Shown one piece after another: positions 46,601 through 56,541 of a DNA stretch of 64,000 bases. The notes beneath the pieces were generated by a model. The model saw only the letters and a program-made list of their open reading frames with translations, did not search any database and was not told the DNA's origin. Numbering within the stretch: position 1 is the first letter of the stretch; each line of letters starts with the position of its first letter. The stretch comes from Trifolium pratense. Taxonomy: Eukaryota > Streptophyta > Magnoliopsida > Fabales > Fabaceae. The stretch lies in contig NC_060063.1 in assembly GCF_020283565.1 (NCBI RefSeq), positions 40,758,635 through 40,822,634 of the forward strand, given 5' to 3'. The translations under genes and the position numbers were made by a program.

Positions 46601-48962
46601 GCGTGGAATTAGGTCCGAGCGGTGGATCTTCTGTTAAACTATTGTCTATATCTATAGGATGTTTCAGGATCTCCGCCTCTTTAGGTAATTCTTTCTCTAT
46701 CTCTTTAACACACTCATCTATTATGTCTATAGCGTAACAAGTGTCTTCTACGGCGGGTGTTTGCATGAACTTAGAAAGAATAAATTCAATTTTTTCTTCG
46801 CCCACTTCTAGAGTAAGTTTTCCTCGCTTAACGTCTATTATTGCTCCTGCTGTGGCCAGGAATGGTCTTCCTAAAAGGATTGGAATACATGAATCTTCCG
46901 TAATGTCCATTACTACGAAGTCGGTAGGGATGTAAAGCTGGCCGATTTTTACTGGAATATTTTCTAGGATACCTACAGGGTATTTAACTGAACGGTCTGC
47001 TAGTTGAAGAGACATCCTAGTAGGTTTTAGATCACTCAAGTTTAACTTTTTGCTGATCGAGAGGGGCATGAGACTAACACTTGCTCCTAAGTCGCATAGT
47101 GCCTTATCTATTACGTAGTTGCCTATTACGCAGGGAATTGAAAAACTTCCTGGGTCCTTAAGTTTAGGTGGCATTTTGTTTTGGAATATGGCACTGCATT
47201 CTTCGGTAAGTGCGACTGTACTATCCTCGTCTAATTTCCTCTTGTTTGATAAAATTTCTTTAAGAAATTTTGAGTATGTGGGCATTTGCGTTATTGCTTC
47301 CGAGAAAGGTATGGTTATGTTTAGTTGTTTCAGAAGTTCTACAAATTTCTTAAAATGTCCTTCAGTTTTAGTCTTAGCTAATCTTTGAGGAAAAGGGATA
47401 GGTGTTTTGTAAACAGGTGGTGCAGCAGGTGTAAGCTTTTTAGTTGTCCCCTCCTTATCTCCTAATTGGGGATTTTCGGCTTCTCTCTCAGGCTCTTTTG
47501 GTGGTTCACTACTCTCGGCTTCCTTGTTGGTTATCTTAGCGCTTTCTGAGTTTTTTACTCCAGAATCAGGTGGTCCTTGCAATTCCTTTCCACTTCTTGT
47601 GATTATAGCATGTATGGCATTCGCATGCCCTTTGGGATTAGGCTCAGGTTGTCCTGGAAATGTGCCAGCTGGAGCGGCAATAGTTGCTTGTTGTTGTGCC
47701 ACCTGGGAAATCTGTGTTTCTAGCATTTTGTTATGGGTGGCTAGGGCATCTACCTTAGTTGCTAATTGTTTTACCAACTCATTAGTGTGAATGTTTTGGT
47801 TTAAGAATTTTTCCATCATAATATCGAAGTTAGACTTCCTTGGTGGATAGGGTACGGCTGGTTGTGCTCCTTGCTTTTGGTAACCTGGAGGTGCTTGAGT
47901 AGGATTGAGTGTATTATTGTTCCTATAAGATAAGTTAGGATGGTTCTTATAGCCAGGATTATAGTTATTGGATAGAGCGGCATAATGCACTTGGTCGAGT
48001 CCGGCTAATATAGCACAATCAGATGGTACGTGACCAGGGACTCCACATACTTCGCAATTTGGTTGGATTGCAGCTACGGTGGATGTGGTTGGCAGGGTTA
48101 GACTCTCCAACTTTTGAGTAAGGGCTTCTACTTTGGCGTTGACATGGTCTATGCCACTTACTTCGTATATACCACCTTTTGTTTGGGATTTCTCCATAGC
48201 AGCGCGTTCGCTTCCCCATTGATAATGGTTTTGGGCCATGTTTTCTATAAGCTGGGTGGCTTCTTGGTATGGTTTATCCATCAGTGCTCCACCGGCGGCT
48301 GCATCTATGGTTAGTCTTGTGTTATAAAGCAGCCCATTATAGAAGGTATGGATTATGAGCCATTGTTCTAAACCGTGGTGTGGACAGAGTCTCATCATAT
48401 CCTTGTATCTTTCCCAAGCTTCGAAAAGTGATTCTCCATCTTTTTGCCTAAATCCGTTGATTTGGGCTCTTAGCATAGCTGTCTTACTTGGCGGGAAATA
48501 TCTAGCCAAGAATTGCTTCTTCAGTTCGTTCCATGTAGTGATGGAGTTCGAAGGTAGAGCTTGGAGCCAAGCTCTAGCTCTGTCTCTTAAAGAGAACGGG
48601 AAAAGACGGAGTCGTATTGCTTCGGGTTCGACACCATTGGCTTTGATCGTGTCTGCGTACTGCACAAACACTGATAAATGGAGGTTGGGATCCTCCGTAG
48701 GGGAACCAGAGAACTGGTTTTGTTGCACGATTTGCAACAAAGCGGGTTTCAACTCGAAGTTTCTTGCTTCGATGTTAGGGGGCGCGATACTCGAATGAGG
48801 TTCTTCTTCGGAAGGAACGGCGTAGTCCCTAAGAGGACGTGCGTTGTTAGCCATAGGTAAGAGGTTTTGAAGTTCGCGGATTCGACGTTTAAAATGAATA
48901 AAACGTTCTATTTCGGGTATAGGTTGTTGTAATGGTTCCTCGGAGTTACGAGTATTGGGCAT
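43620..48962 (-). CDS. gag-pol: Athila gag-pol polyprotein, intact
   Basis: A single open frame of 1780 residues starting about 100 bp inside the element. Order: a gag capsid region (about 110-230, with [20 protein letters not shown] and LARYFPPSK), a CCHC knuckle [14 protein letters not shown] near 300, aspartic protease [16 protein letters not shown] near 622, and reverse transcriptase ([36 protein letters not shown]; catalytic FMDD near 1040). RNase H follows ([24 protein letters not shown]), then integrase with zinc region ([10 protein letters not shown] ... CDQCQ near 1453) and core D-D-E ([25 protein letters not shown]). The Ty3 order RT-RH-INT and lineage motifs give Athila. No stop or frameshift was seen, unusual for plant genomic copies. 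Confidence 0.96.
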   Translation of the reverse strand: MPNTRNSEEPLQQPIPEIERFIHFKRRIRELQNLLPMANNARPLRDYAVPSEEEPHSSIAPPNIEARNFELKPALLQIVQQNQFSGSPTEDPNLHLSVFVQYADTIKANGVEPEAIRLRLFPFSLRDRARAWLQALPSNSITTWNELKKQFLARYFPPSKTAMLRAQINGFRQKDGESLFEAWERYKDMMRLCPHHGLEQWLIIHTFYNGLLYNTRLTIDAAAGGALMDKPYQEATQLIENMAQNHYQWGSERAAMEKSQTKGGIYEVSGIDHVNAKVEALTQKLESLTLPTTSTVAAIQPNCEVCGVPGHVPSDCAILAGLDQVHYAALSNNYNPGYKNHPNLSYRNNNTLNPTQAPPGYQKQGAQPAVPYPPRKSNFDIMMEKFLNQNIHTNELVKQLATKVDALATHNKMLETQISQVAQQQATIAAPAGTFPGQPEPNPKGHANAIHAIITRSGKELQGPPDSGVKNSESAKITNKEAESSEPPKEPEREAENPQLGDKEGTTKKLTPAAPPVYKTPIPFPQRLAKTKTEGHFKKFVELLKQLNITIPFSEAITQMPTYSKFLKEILSNKRKLDEDSTVALTEECSAIFQNKMPPKLKDPGSFSIPCVIGNYVIDKALCDLGASVSLMPLSISKKLNLSDLKPTRMSLQLADRSVKYPVGILENIPVKIGQLYIPTDFVVMDITEDSCIPILLGRPFLATAGAIIDVKRGKLTLEVGEEKIEFILSKFMQTPAVEDTCYAIDIIDECVKEIEKELPKEAEILKHPIDIDNSLTEDPPLGPNSTLEPKQLSLELKPLPKNLRYEYLDENMSRPVIVNADLDPIETEKLLDVLRKYPSALGYNISDLKGISPSVCMHRILLEEDAKASREHQRRINPILSEVVKKEVLKLLDAGIIYQISDSKWVSPVHVVPKKGGLTVVKNEKGESVPKRVESGYRMCIDYRKLNKATRKDHFPLPFIDQMLERLAKHSYFCYLDGYSGFFQIPIHPDDQEKTTFTCPVGTFAYRRMPFGLCNAPATFQRCMMAIFADFINNIMEVFMDDFSVYGESFEGCLANLELVLQRCVKVNLVLNWEKCHFMVREGLVLGHIVSNRGIEVDKAKIEVIENLQPPKTIRDIRSFLGHAGFYRRFIKDFSKITKPLTGLLMKDAEFIFDDKCMEAFQLLKQALISAPIMQPPDWSEPFEIMCDASDYAVGAVLGQRKDKKLHAIYYASRTLDAAQLNYATTEKELLAVVFAIDKFRSYLVGSKIIIYTDHAAIRYLMSKKDAKPRLLRWILLLQEFDLEIKDKKGIENTVADHLSRLDDIRKEHIPINDDFPCDRLIAQLDVSFGEEKAGKEEIETALVQTTAPWYADYVNYIAAGIVPPELSYQQKKKFFHNVKQFYWDEPLLFKRGVDGIFRRCIPEEEMESVITHCHSSPYGGHASTSKTAYKILQAGLYWPNLFKDVHTFIAKCDQCQRTGNISRRNEMPLTNILEVEIFDVWGIDFMGPFPSSMGNKFILVAVDYVSKWIEAIASPTNDARVVTKLFKKIIFPRFGVPRLVISDGGSHFISKQLENLLKKCGVKHRVATPYHPQTSGQVEVSNREIKSILEKTVSTSRKDWAAKLDDALWAYRTAYKTPIGTTPFRLVYGKSCHLPVELEHKAYWAVKALNMDYQAAGRKRILELHELEELRLDAYENAKIYKERTKKWHDGHILRKEFKEGELVLLFNSRLRLFPGKLRSRWSGPFKITRVFKNGAVEVKNGSNETFIVNGQRLKHYYFPNDRDHYSSLKLDDLPPET

Positions 48963-49043
48963 ACAACCTAAGAAAAAGGGTTTAAGGGTTTGCCTTAATC
49001 GTCACAAATTAAAAACTAATTAGCGAAAATTGACTAAATTAGT

Positions 49044-49060
49044 CCCCGGCAACGGCGCCA
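49044..49060 (-). promoter_or_regulatory. Athila primer binding site (tRNA-Asp)
   Basis: On minus TGGCGCCGTTGCCGGGG, complementary to the 3' end of plant tRNA-Asp, 6 bp inside the 5' LTR edge. tRNA-Asp priming is characteristic of Athila. Confidence 0.85.
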
Positions 49061-50621
49061 AAAACTTGTTGCGCTATTTCTGCAAGTGCACAGACTTATC
49101 GTGTAGTTATAAAAGATTATCGATCCACAGAGACTATTAGTTAATATTTCGCTTATGTTTTCAATATAATGTAAGGTTAAGGCTAATAATAATTAAAAAG
49201 GGGTTTGTAAAATAATTACCTAGAAATAAAATAATTAAATTAAATAACAGTGACTATTAAGAATTGGTCTTAAATAAGTTGGATTTTAACTAACTGGAAT
49301 GTTACTTTAGGTACTTCAATGGGTTCGGTAATAAACACTGTGTTTTGAAAAGTTTAGTCTTTTAAATTGATTTAAAAATATTCGTCTCACACTTTCGCGC
49401 TATTGAGTTATATTATATAATGATAAAATAAATGTATCACTTTCGCTATAACATTTACTTATAAAAATATTGTTTGGAAATCAATTAAATTTTACTAAAA
49501 GGGTCTAGTTTTCATAAAACGATATTAGTTTAAAAATATAGAACTCATGTCATCACACTATTGGACTATATTATATTATATAAATAAGATGTTTTGCTAT
49601 CGCTCAATCATTAATTCATAAAACACTTTTTGAAAACTAATATAATTTAATTAACCTTAAAGAGCTGTCGCGATATTAAAGTTAATGTTCAGTTTTTACT
49701 ATCTAGTATAAATTTCAAACAATCGTTCTGTTAATTCATACTTTAATTAATTTTCACTGATCGTGCAAAATTATAATCTATTGTTTATTTAAAAACTGAA
49801 ACAGAAAACTAGACTTGAAAATTTAGTTCACAGTTTAATTACCGAACTCATATCAAAGCCCTATTTCACATACCAGTTATATTAAATTAGTTGGACATAA
49901 TTACGATTAAAGGCATGATATAATAATAACAGTTACTGGAAAAAGAAAACATAGATATATTGGTGCTGGAAAATTAAAGAACATGCAATAACAGTAGCAA
50001 ATAAAACAAGACAGGAATTAAAATAATTAAAGTAAGCAGTAACTGGAATTTGGAAAATAAAACTAAATATATTGATTAATGTAACTTACAAAACCGAAAC
50101 TGGAATTGAACGGGAAACAAATGGCAAGCTGTAGCTCTCAACACGTAAAGCAGTAAACTTAATTCTAAGAATTTAAAGTAAGTGTTTTTTTTTCTTCAGC
50201 TCTAACTTGTCGTCATCGAAGGTCCTCAATTCATTCTGAATGCATCTATATATAGGCTGTGAGTGAGGAGTTGAAGTCCTCCTTTTTCTCCTTTCAGTTC
50301 CTTTACTTTCTCCCCACGATTCGTAACTGATTTCATTCAACGAAGATAAGGATTCAACGAAGATGAGGACTGATATTTTTTCCTGAAGAATCGCTCACGA
50401 CTGGCGCCACGTAACACATGACTGGCGCCATGTGTTGTTTAATATTTTTGCATGTGCTCCTTTAATTTAGGTGTGGCTGGCGCCACAATATGCATGGCTG
50501 GCGCCATGATTTGTGTGGCAAAATTGCATGGCTGGCGCCTTGATTCATGTGGCTGGCGCCACTTCTCTTGCTTTGTGGCCGGCGCCATAGTTGTGTGGCC
50601 GGCACTGCTGGCCTCAACTGT

Positions 50622-52903
50622 TGTAACGCCCCAATATTTTATACATACATTTTATTGATTTGTTATTTAATTAATAAAATCTATATAAGTAATTATTTTA
50701 TATTCCATTTTCTTATTTTATTTTAGTATTTGATGTGATAATATTTATTTTAATTATTGCTTCACTAATTTATAAGTTTTGGAAATTAATTAGCACTAGT
50801 TTTAGGATGATGGTAAATCCATTTGACCAAGCCAAAATTGGAAGCCCTGCCAATATATTGTCCACGTGAAACATGATAGAGATGAATGCATGCATAATTG
50901 ATCACGATTAGATTATATTTAAATATTAATTATTAATTATGTGGGAATAGTAGCATAGTGTTGATGCCATTCTAAATCTCACGCCTAGTTTCTCTCTTTA
51001 GTGACCTTAATTTCATTGCATTTTAATTGTAAATAATCTCTATTCAATGCATTTCATAAGTGTGTCTAATGCCATTTAATTACTCTGATTTGGCTCGGAG
51101 AGAAACAAATGAATCCGCCTTATCTCTAGCCCAAGCGCTGGTCTCTCTAGAATCTTTTATTCAATGCTATTTAAATGAATTGGTCTTAGTCAAACACATT
51201 CGATCATTTCCTATTAATGTGAAATTGATTGCACAAAATGATGAGTAGTTGTCATTTTTATAATGCTACGTTTTGAAGGAGATTATAACAAATACCTCTC
51301 TCCCTTTTGCTTGTTTATACGTACACCTCTTCTTTCCTTTCACAAATTCATATTCATTCTTTTACTTACTAGTTTATATATTTCCCCCGCAAACAAAGAA
51401 AAATTGGTACGTAAATGTCAAACTCTCCCTTCACAAACAAAACCAAACTCATGCAAATCTCCCTTCATCATTTCAAGTTATCATCAAGTTTTATTCTTAA
51501 CCTCATTCTTTCCGAATTTAATTCATAGCTGCAATCATAGAATCACGTTCTCTCCTTCGTCTACCGTCGGATCGTCGAATCGAACTTTGGAGCGTGAGTT
51601 ATCGCATGTGCAATGTAAATGCAAATTTAGGCTAGTATTATGCTTGGAAGGAAAGCGTCTAAGGTAAGGGCTTTTTCCCCATAAACTCATGCTACGTAGG
51701 ATTACGTTGTGAAATAATATTAGAACTTTTGCCACTTAAAATGAACCAATGGAATCAGCCTTATAAAAAGAAAATAAATAATTTCGTGTGTTGGTTGTAC
51801 ATACAAGCTTGTGATAATTGAATTGATGGATATGTGCTTATGTTTGCAAATTAATGTTCAGTTCATGTCATGTGTATTGTGTTTGGTAGTTGCTAATTAT
51901 ACAATTACTTGTTAAATTAAGAATTGGAATATATATAATTAAGTAGTTACAAATTAGAGTGATTTATTGTTGTTTCGGTGAAATCGGCCTTGCTAAGAAA
52001 GTGGAGTATCATGCATCATATAGGATGTGTATAGCAGAGTATATTTAGGTAGCCTGTGTGGCTGATTTACTTTTAGCCTGTGTGGCTGGTTTTACTTTTA
52101 GCCTGTGTGGCTTGTGCCTGTGTGGCTGGGTTACTTTTAGCCTGTGTGGCTGGTTCTCTCATTGGTATGAGATTTATTATCCGGATCATTAGTATTTCAT
52201 ATAGGGTTGTCTTAGTCGCATTGCACTTCATATAGGAAGGAAGAACTAACAAGAGTAAATAATTATTCCGGTCTTAAAAGAACTAATGTAATTGGAAGAA
52301 AAGAAAAAGTATAGTTAGTCCATGGTAAAGCGGTGATCGTTGCTTCCTCGTCTTTCATTTGATTTTGCCGTACAATTTGTAATATGTGTAATTATATTGC
52401 CTTGTTTATTATTGCCGTTTAACAATAAGATGCTACCTATGTTTGTATATGTGACTCTTATCACCCAAAAGTTTTTATAATAAACTAATAATTATATTTT
52501 CGATAAGGTGAAGTGTTTTGTTATTATTTTATAACATTTTCTTGTGGTGAGTATGATTCAATGTGGACCAGGAAATTGACCCTTACAACCAACATTTTAG
52601 GTACTCAAGGAGAAAGCTTTGATTGAATGTGATGTGATGCTTGAAGCGCGTACGAACGGGGAAAAATTGGGTTTTGTAAATTGAGAATTTTATGTAATAA
52701 ATAATTCGCTGTTGTATTTTCCTCCGGTAGCAAATTTTCGAAGTATAATTCATTTTTAATTAAGTTTATATTTTCAAGAATTCTATTTGAATTATTATAT
52801 AACTATTTTATTTTTTTGTAAGGAAAGAAAAAAAATAGCTGTACGTTTTATAATTAAGAAAAATTCTCACTAATATCTTGGATAAAAATCCGGGATGTTA
52901 CAG
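50622..52903 (+). repeat. 5' LTR of the non-autonomous element
   Basis: 2282 bp. Seen: TTTATATATTTCCCCCGC near 51376 (possible TATA region), a conserved AAGGTAAGGGCTTTTTCCCC at 51660-51679, and five AGCCTGTGTGGCT-type repeats at 52050-52152. A 134-codon ORF at 51263-51667 is taken as chance because it has no recognisable domain. Confidence 0.92.
52050..52152. repeat. AGCCTGTGTGGCT array
   Basis: Five imperfect-palindrome units at 13-34 bp spacing, separated by TTTACTTTT-like spacers. A duplicate lies at 54846-54948 in the other LTR. Confidence 0.9.
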
Positions 52904-53417
52904 TTGGTATCAGAGCAATGATCCTCGGACAAATATTTTTGGGGTGGGTGCGATTGTGTATAACGAATGTCTTGATTGATGTGTGACTATGTGTTTGTGC
53001 TTGTTATTCTTGGTGTTTCTTAGTGTGATTTTCGTACGATCTTTTTAAAACAAAAGAATTTGTAATTGTTAGAAACTATGCTTCCAGTTGTGAAATACCA
53101 TTTGTTTTTTTAAAAAAACAATATTTTCTTTTGAGGAGTATCTGCTTATATTTCTATCATACTAGTATTTTATTTTATCTATATTGGACTATTTTACTTA
53201 AATTATCCATAAATGAATTTATCTTTGCAAATCATTTTGTCACTTATGTTTTTATCTTTGTTTGACATCAGAGTGCGCAGCGAACACTTCATTTTTAAAC
53301 ACTCTTGTCGATATATAAAAAAAAAAAGAGTACCTTACATAAAGAATTTTGGAAATTTTACCTCAAAAATTTTTATTTTCTAGTTTCGAGGACGAAACTC
53401 TTTTAAGGGGGTAATAA
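52904..53417 (+). other. 514-bp internal region with primer site and polypurine tract
   Basis: TGGTATCAGAGC (initiator tRNA-Met site) at 52906-52917 and a purine tract AAGGGGGTAATAA at 53405-53417. No ORF of note lies between; this is the whole internal domain of the element. Confidence 0.88.
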
Positions 53418-55698
53418 TGTAACGCCCCAATATTTTATACATACATTTTATTGATTTGTTATTTAATTAATAAAATCTATATAAGTAATTATTTTATATT
53501 CCATTTTCTTATTTTATTTTAGTATTTGATGTGATAATATTTATTTTAATTATTGCTTCACTAATTTATAAGTTTTGGAAATTAATTAGCACTAGTTTTA
53601 GGATGATGGTAAATCCATTTGACCAAGCCAAAATTGGAAGCCCTGCCAATATATTGTCCACGTGAAACATGATAGAGATGAATGCATGCATAATTGATCA
53701 CGATTAGATTATATTTAAATATTAATTATTAATTATGTGGGAATAGTAGCATAGTGTTGATGCCATTCTAAATCTCACGCCTAGTTTCTCTCTTTAGTGA
53801 CCTTAATTTCATTGCATTTTAATTGTAAATAATCTCTATTCAATGCATTTCATAAGTGTGTCTAATGCCATTTAATTACTCTGATTTGGCTCGGAGAGAA
53901 ACAAATGAATCCGCCTTATCTCTAGCCCAAGCGCTGGTCTCTCTAGAATCTTTTATTCAATGCTATTTAAATGAATTGGTCTTAGTCAAACACATTCGAT
54001 CATTTCCTATTAATGTGAAATTGATTGCACAAAATGATGAGTAGTTGTCATTTTTATAATGCTACGTTTTGAAGGAGATTATAACAAATACCTCTCTCCC
54101 TTTTGCTTGTTTATACGTACACCTCTTCTTTCCTTTCACAAATTCATATTCATTCTTTTACTTACTAGTTTATATATTTCCCCCGCAAACAAAGAAAAAT
54201 TGGTACGTAAATGTCAAACTCTCCCTTCACAAACAAAACCAAACTCATGCAAATCTCCCTTCATCATTTCAAGTTATCATCAAGTTTTATTCTTAACCTC
54301 ATTCTTTCCGAATTTAATTCATAGCTGCAATCATAGAATCACGTTCTCTCCTTCGTCTACCGTCGGATCGTCGAATCGAACTTTGGAGCGTGAGTTATCG
54401 CATGTGCAATGTAAATGCAAATTTAGGCTAGTATTATGCTTGGAAGGAAAGCGTCTAAGGTAAGGGCTTTTTCCCCATAAACTCATGCTACGTAGGATTA
54501 CGTTGTGAAATAATATTAGAACTTTTGCCACTTAAAATGAACCAATGGAATCAGCCTTATAAAAAGAAAATAAATAATTTCGTGTGTTGGTTGTACATAC
54601 AAGCTTGTGATAATTGAATTGATGGATATGTGCTTATGTTTGCAAATTAATGTTCAGTTCATGTCATGTGTATTGTGTTTGGTAGTTGCTAATTATACAA
54701 TTACTTGTTAAATTAAGAATTGGAATATATATAATTAAGTAGTTACAAATTAGAGTGATTTATTGTTGTTTCGGTGAAATCGGCCTTGCTAAGAAAGTGG
54801 AGTATCATGCATCATATAGGATGTGTATAGCAGAGTATATTTAGGTAGCCTGTGTGGCTGATTTACTTTTAGCCTGTGTGGCTGGTTTTACTTTTAGCCT
54901 GTGTGGCTTGTGCCTGTGTGGCTGGGTTACTTTTAGCCTGTGTGGCTGGTTCTCTCATTGGTATGAGATTTATTATCCGGATCATTAGTATTTCATATAG
55001 GGTTGTCTTAGTCGCATTGCACTTCATATAGGAAGGAAGAACTAACAAGAGTAAATAATTATTCCGGTCTTAAAAGAACTAATGTAATTGGAAGAAAAGA
55101 AAAAGTATAGTTAGTCCATGGTAAAGCGGTGATCGTTGCTTCCTCGTCTTTCATTTGATTTTGCCGTACAATTTGTAATATGTGTAATTATATTGCCTTG
55201 TTTATTATTGCCGTTTAACAATAAGATGCTACCTATGTTTGTATATGTGACTCTTATCACCCAAAAGTTTTTATAATAAACTAATAATTATATTTTCGAT
55301 AAGGTGAAGTGTTTTGTTATTATTTTATAACATTTTCTTGTGGTGAGTATGATTCAATGTGGACCAGGAAATTGACCCTTACAACCAACATTTTAGGTAC
55401 TCAAGGAGAAAGCTTTGATTGAATGTGATGTGATGCTTGAAGCGCGTACGAACGGGGAAAAATTGGGTTTTGTAAATTGAGAATTTTATGTAATAAATAA
55501 TTCGCTGTTGTATTTTCCTCCGGTAGCAAATTTTCGAAGTATAATTCATTTTTAATTAAGTTTATATTTTCAAGAATTCTATTTGAATTATTATATAACT
55601 ATTTTATTTTTTTGTAAGGAAAGAAAAAAAATAGCTGTACGTTTTATAATTAAGAAAAATTCTCACTAATATCTTGGATAAAAATCCGGGATGTTACA
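53418..55698 (+). repeat. 3' LTR of the non-autonomous element
   Basis: 2281 bp, matching the LTR at 50622 with a constant offset until a single-base homopolymer difference about 35 bp before the 3' end. Confidence 0.92.
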
Positions 55699-56227
55699 AC
55701 TGTGGGCTGGCCCACTTGTTTTGTTTCTTTGTATTTTTTTTTTTTTTGGTCTCGGTACATATCTGTAAGTTTCATAAAAAACAATAATTATTTTATTAAT
55801 ACTAGGATAATTTAGACAAAAATATTAAGATACTTAGGGAAATAATATTAATAAAATAGTGCATTTTTCGGTGTTATCAGTATATACTTGTCATTTTACA
55901 AAGACAACCTCCTTCACTAATGGCCTCAAACTTAACCTCATAAGCTATTGACTCAAGCTTGTCACCTAATGGATCTCCTTCAATCATTGTGTAGTTGCAA
56001 ACCAATTTATCATTATCAATCATATCAATCCTATTTTTCAGATACTTGAATGGACTAGCTGCATAAATAAAATGGAACATATAATTAAGAATTTATTCAA
56101 GCATTATATAGAGAAGAAAAAAATAAGAGCCTTTTTATTAAAAAAAAAAAATAGCTGATTTTTTCCTCTAACTAAAATAAATATATAAAAAAGTTTTTTT
56201 CTCTAAAAAAACATTTTTAGTTCTCCT

Positions 56228-56340
56228 TTAATGGTTCAATCTCCCACACAACTGCGATCAGGGGGTTAGAATCACTTGATACCATAACTGACCCCGAATC
56301 AGATTAGACGGTTCAATGACCGGATACTTATGGTGAAAAA
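56228..56340 (+). mobile_element. SINE 3' fragment in the PR-10 intron
   Basis: AACTGCGATCAGGGGG, TCACTTGATACCA and ACTGACCCC follow the same order as in the SINE at 2361-2493, ending near GGTGAAAAAAG. It lies wholly within the 305-bp PR-10 intron. Confidence 0.55.
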
Positions 56341-56541
56341 AGAGAGTATATTTTGTCAATTACCTTCGGCAAAGTTAACTTGTTCAATGGTTCCAGCTTC
56401 ACCATTTCCTTGGATTAAGTTGACATCTTTTATGAACTGAGGTAAGAGTTTTGGAAGTAAATTGCTAGAGTCAGTGATTAAGGCCTTGAACATACGTGAT
56501 GGAGCAATAGGGGAAGAATAATCATTTGTGAAGGTTGATAC

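Larger units (their letters stand above)
50622..55698 (+). mobile_element. non-autonomous chromovirus-type LTR element
   Basis: LTRs 50622-52903 and 53418-55698 (TGTAACGCCCC...GGGATGTTACA) are flanked by exact ACTGT duplications (50617-50621, 55699-55703). They differ, as far as I can see, by one A in a homopolymer near 52860. The internal domain is only 514 bp, with a tRNA-Met primer site and a polypurine tract but no ORF. The GAGGACGAAAC...AAGGGGG phrase before the 3' LTR resembles Tekay/Del chromoviruses. It must have moved with proteins supplied in trans, and very recently, since it sits in an already young Athila LTR. Confidence 0.92.
37327..55879 (-). mobile_element. Athila-type Ty3/gypsy retrotransposon
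   Basis: A complete element in PR-10 exon 2, flanked by exact GTATA duplications (37322-37326, 55880-55884). LTRs are 37327-39057 and 49067-55879, the latter interrupted by a 5.1-kb element; outside the interruption they appear identical. The primer site matches tRNA-Asp, as in Athila. It has one open gag-pol, then two ORFs of the ATHILA ORF-1 type and a non-coding 3' region. Identical LTRs and open genes indicate a very young insertion and possible competence. Confidence 0.95.
49067..55879 (-). repeat. Athila 5' LTR, interrupted
   Basis: LTR sequence occupies 49067-50621 and 55704-55879. Between them lies the element at 50622-55698 with its ACTGT duplications. The two pieces sum to the same 1731 bp as the 3' LTR. 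The interruption falls just upstream (in element orientation) of the GGCGCC array and may separate part of the promoter. Confidence 0.93.
37202..56541 (-). pseudogene. PR-10 / Bet v 1 family gene split by two retrotransposons
   Basis: Intracellular ligand-binding pathogenesis-related class 10 protein. Exon 1 remains from codon 3 (56541-56364: VSTFTNDYSSPIAPSRMFKA, later P-loop-like GNGEAGT, ending FAEG). A GT-AG intron (56363-56059) follows. Exon 2 starts at 56058 (SPFKYLKNRID, YTMIEGDPLGDK) and breaks at 55880. The rest lies at 37321-37202 (NAIGEFEVKEEEIKEGRESS, then KVVEAYLMENPQVYA, stop). With the missing two N-terminal codons the length would be 160 residues, exactly the family size, and both exons are free of internal stops. 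The break in exon 2 is the Athila target duplication GTATA. Upstream of codon 3 lies the LTR of another element, which removes the start codon. All but the insertions look functional, so inactivation was recent. Confidence 0.9.

Noticed and set aside
51263..51667. 134-codon frame, repeated at 54059-54463
   Set aside because: Duplicated only because it lies in both LTRs; no domain, and it overlaps the putative leader region of the LTR transcript.
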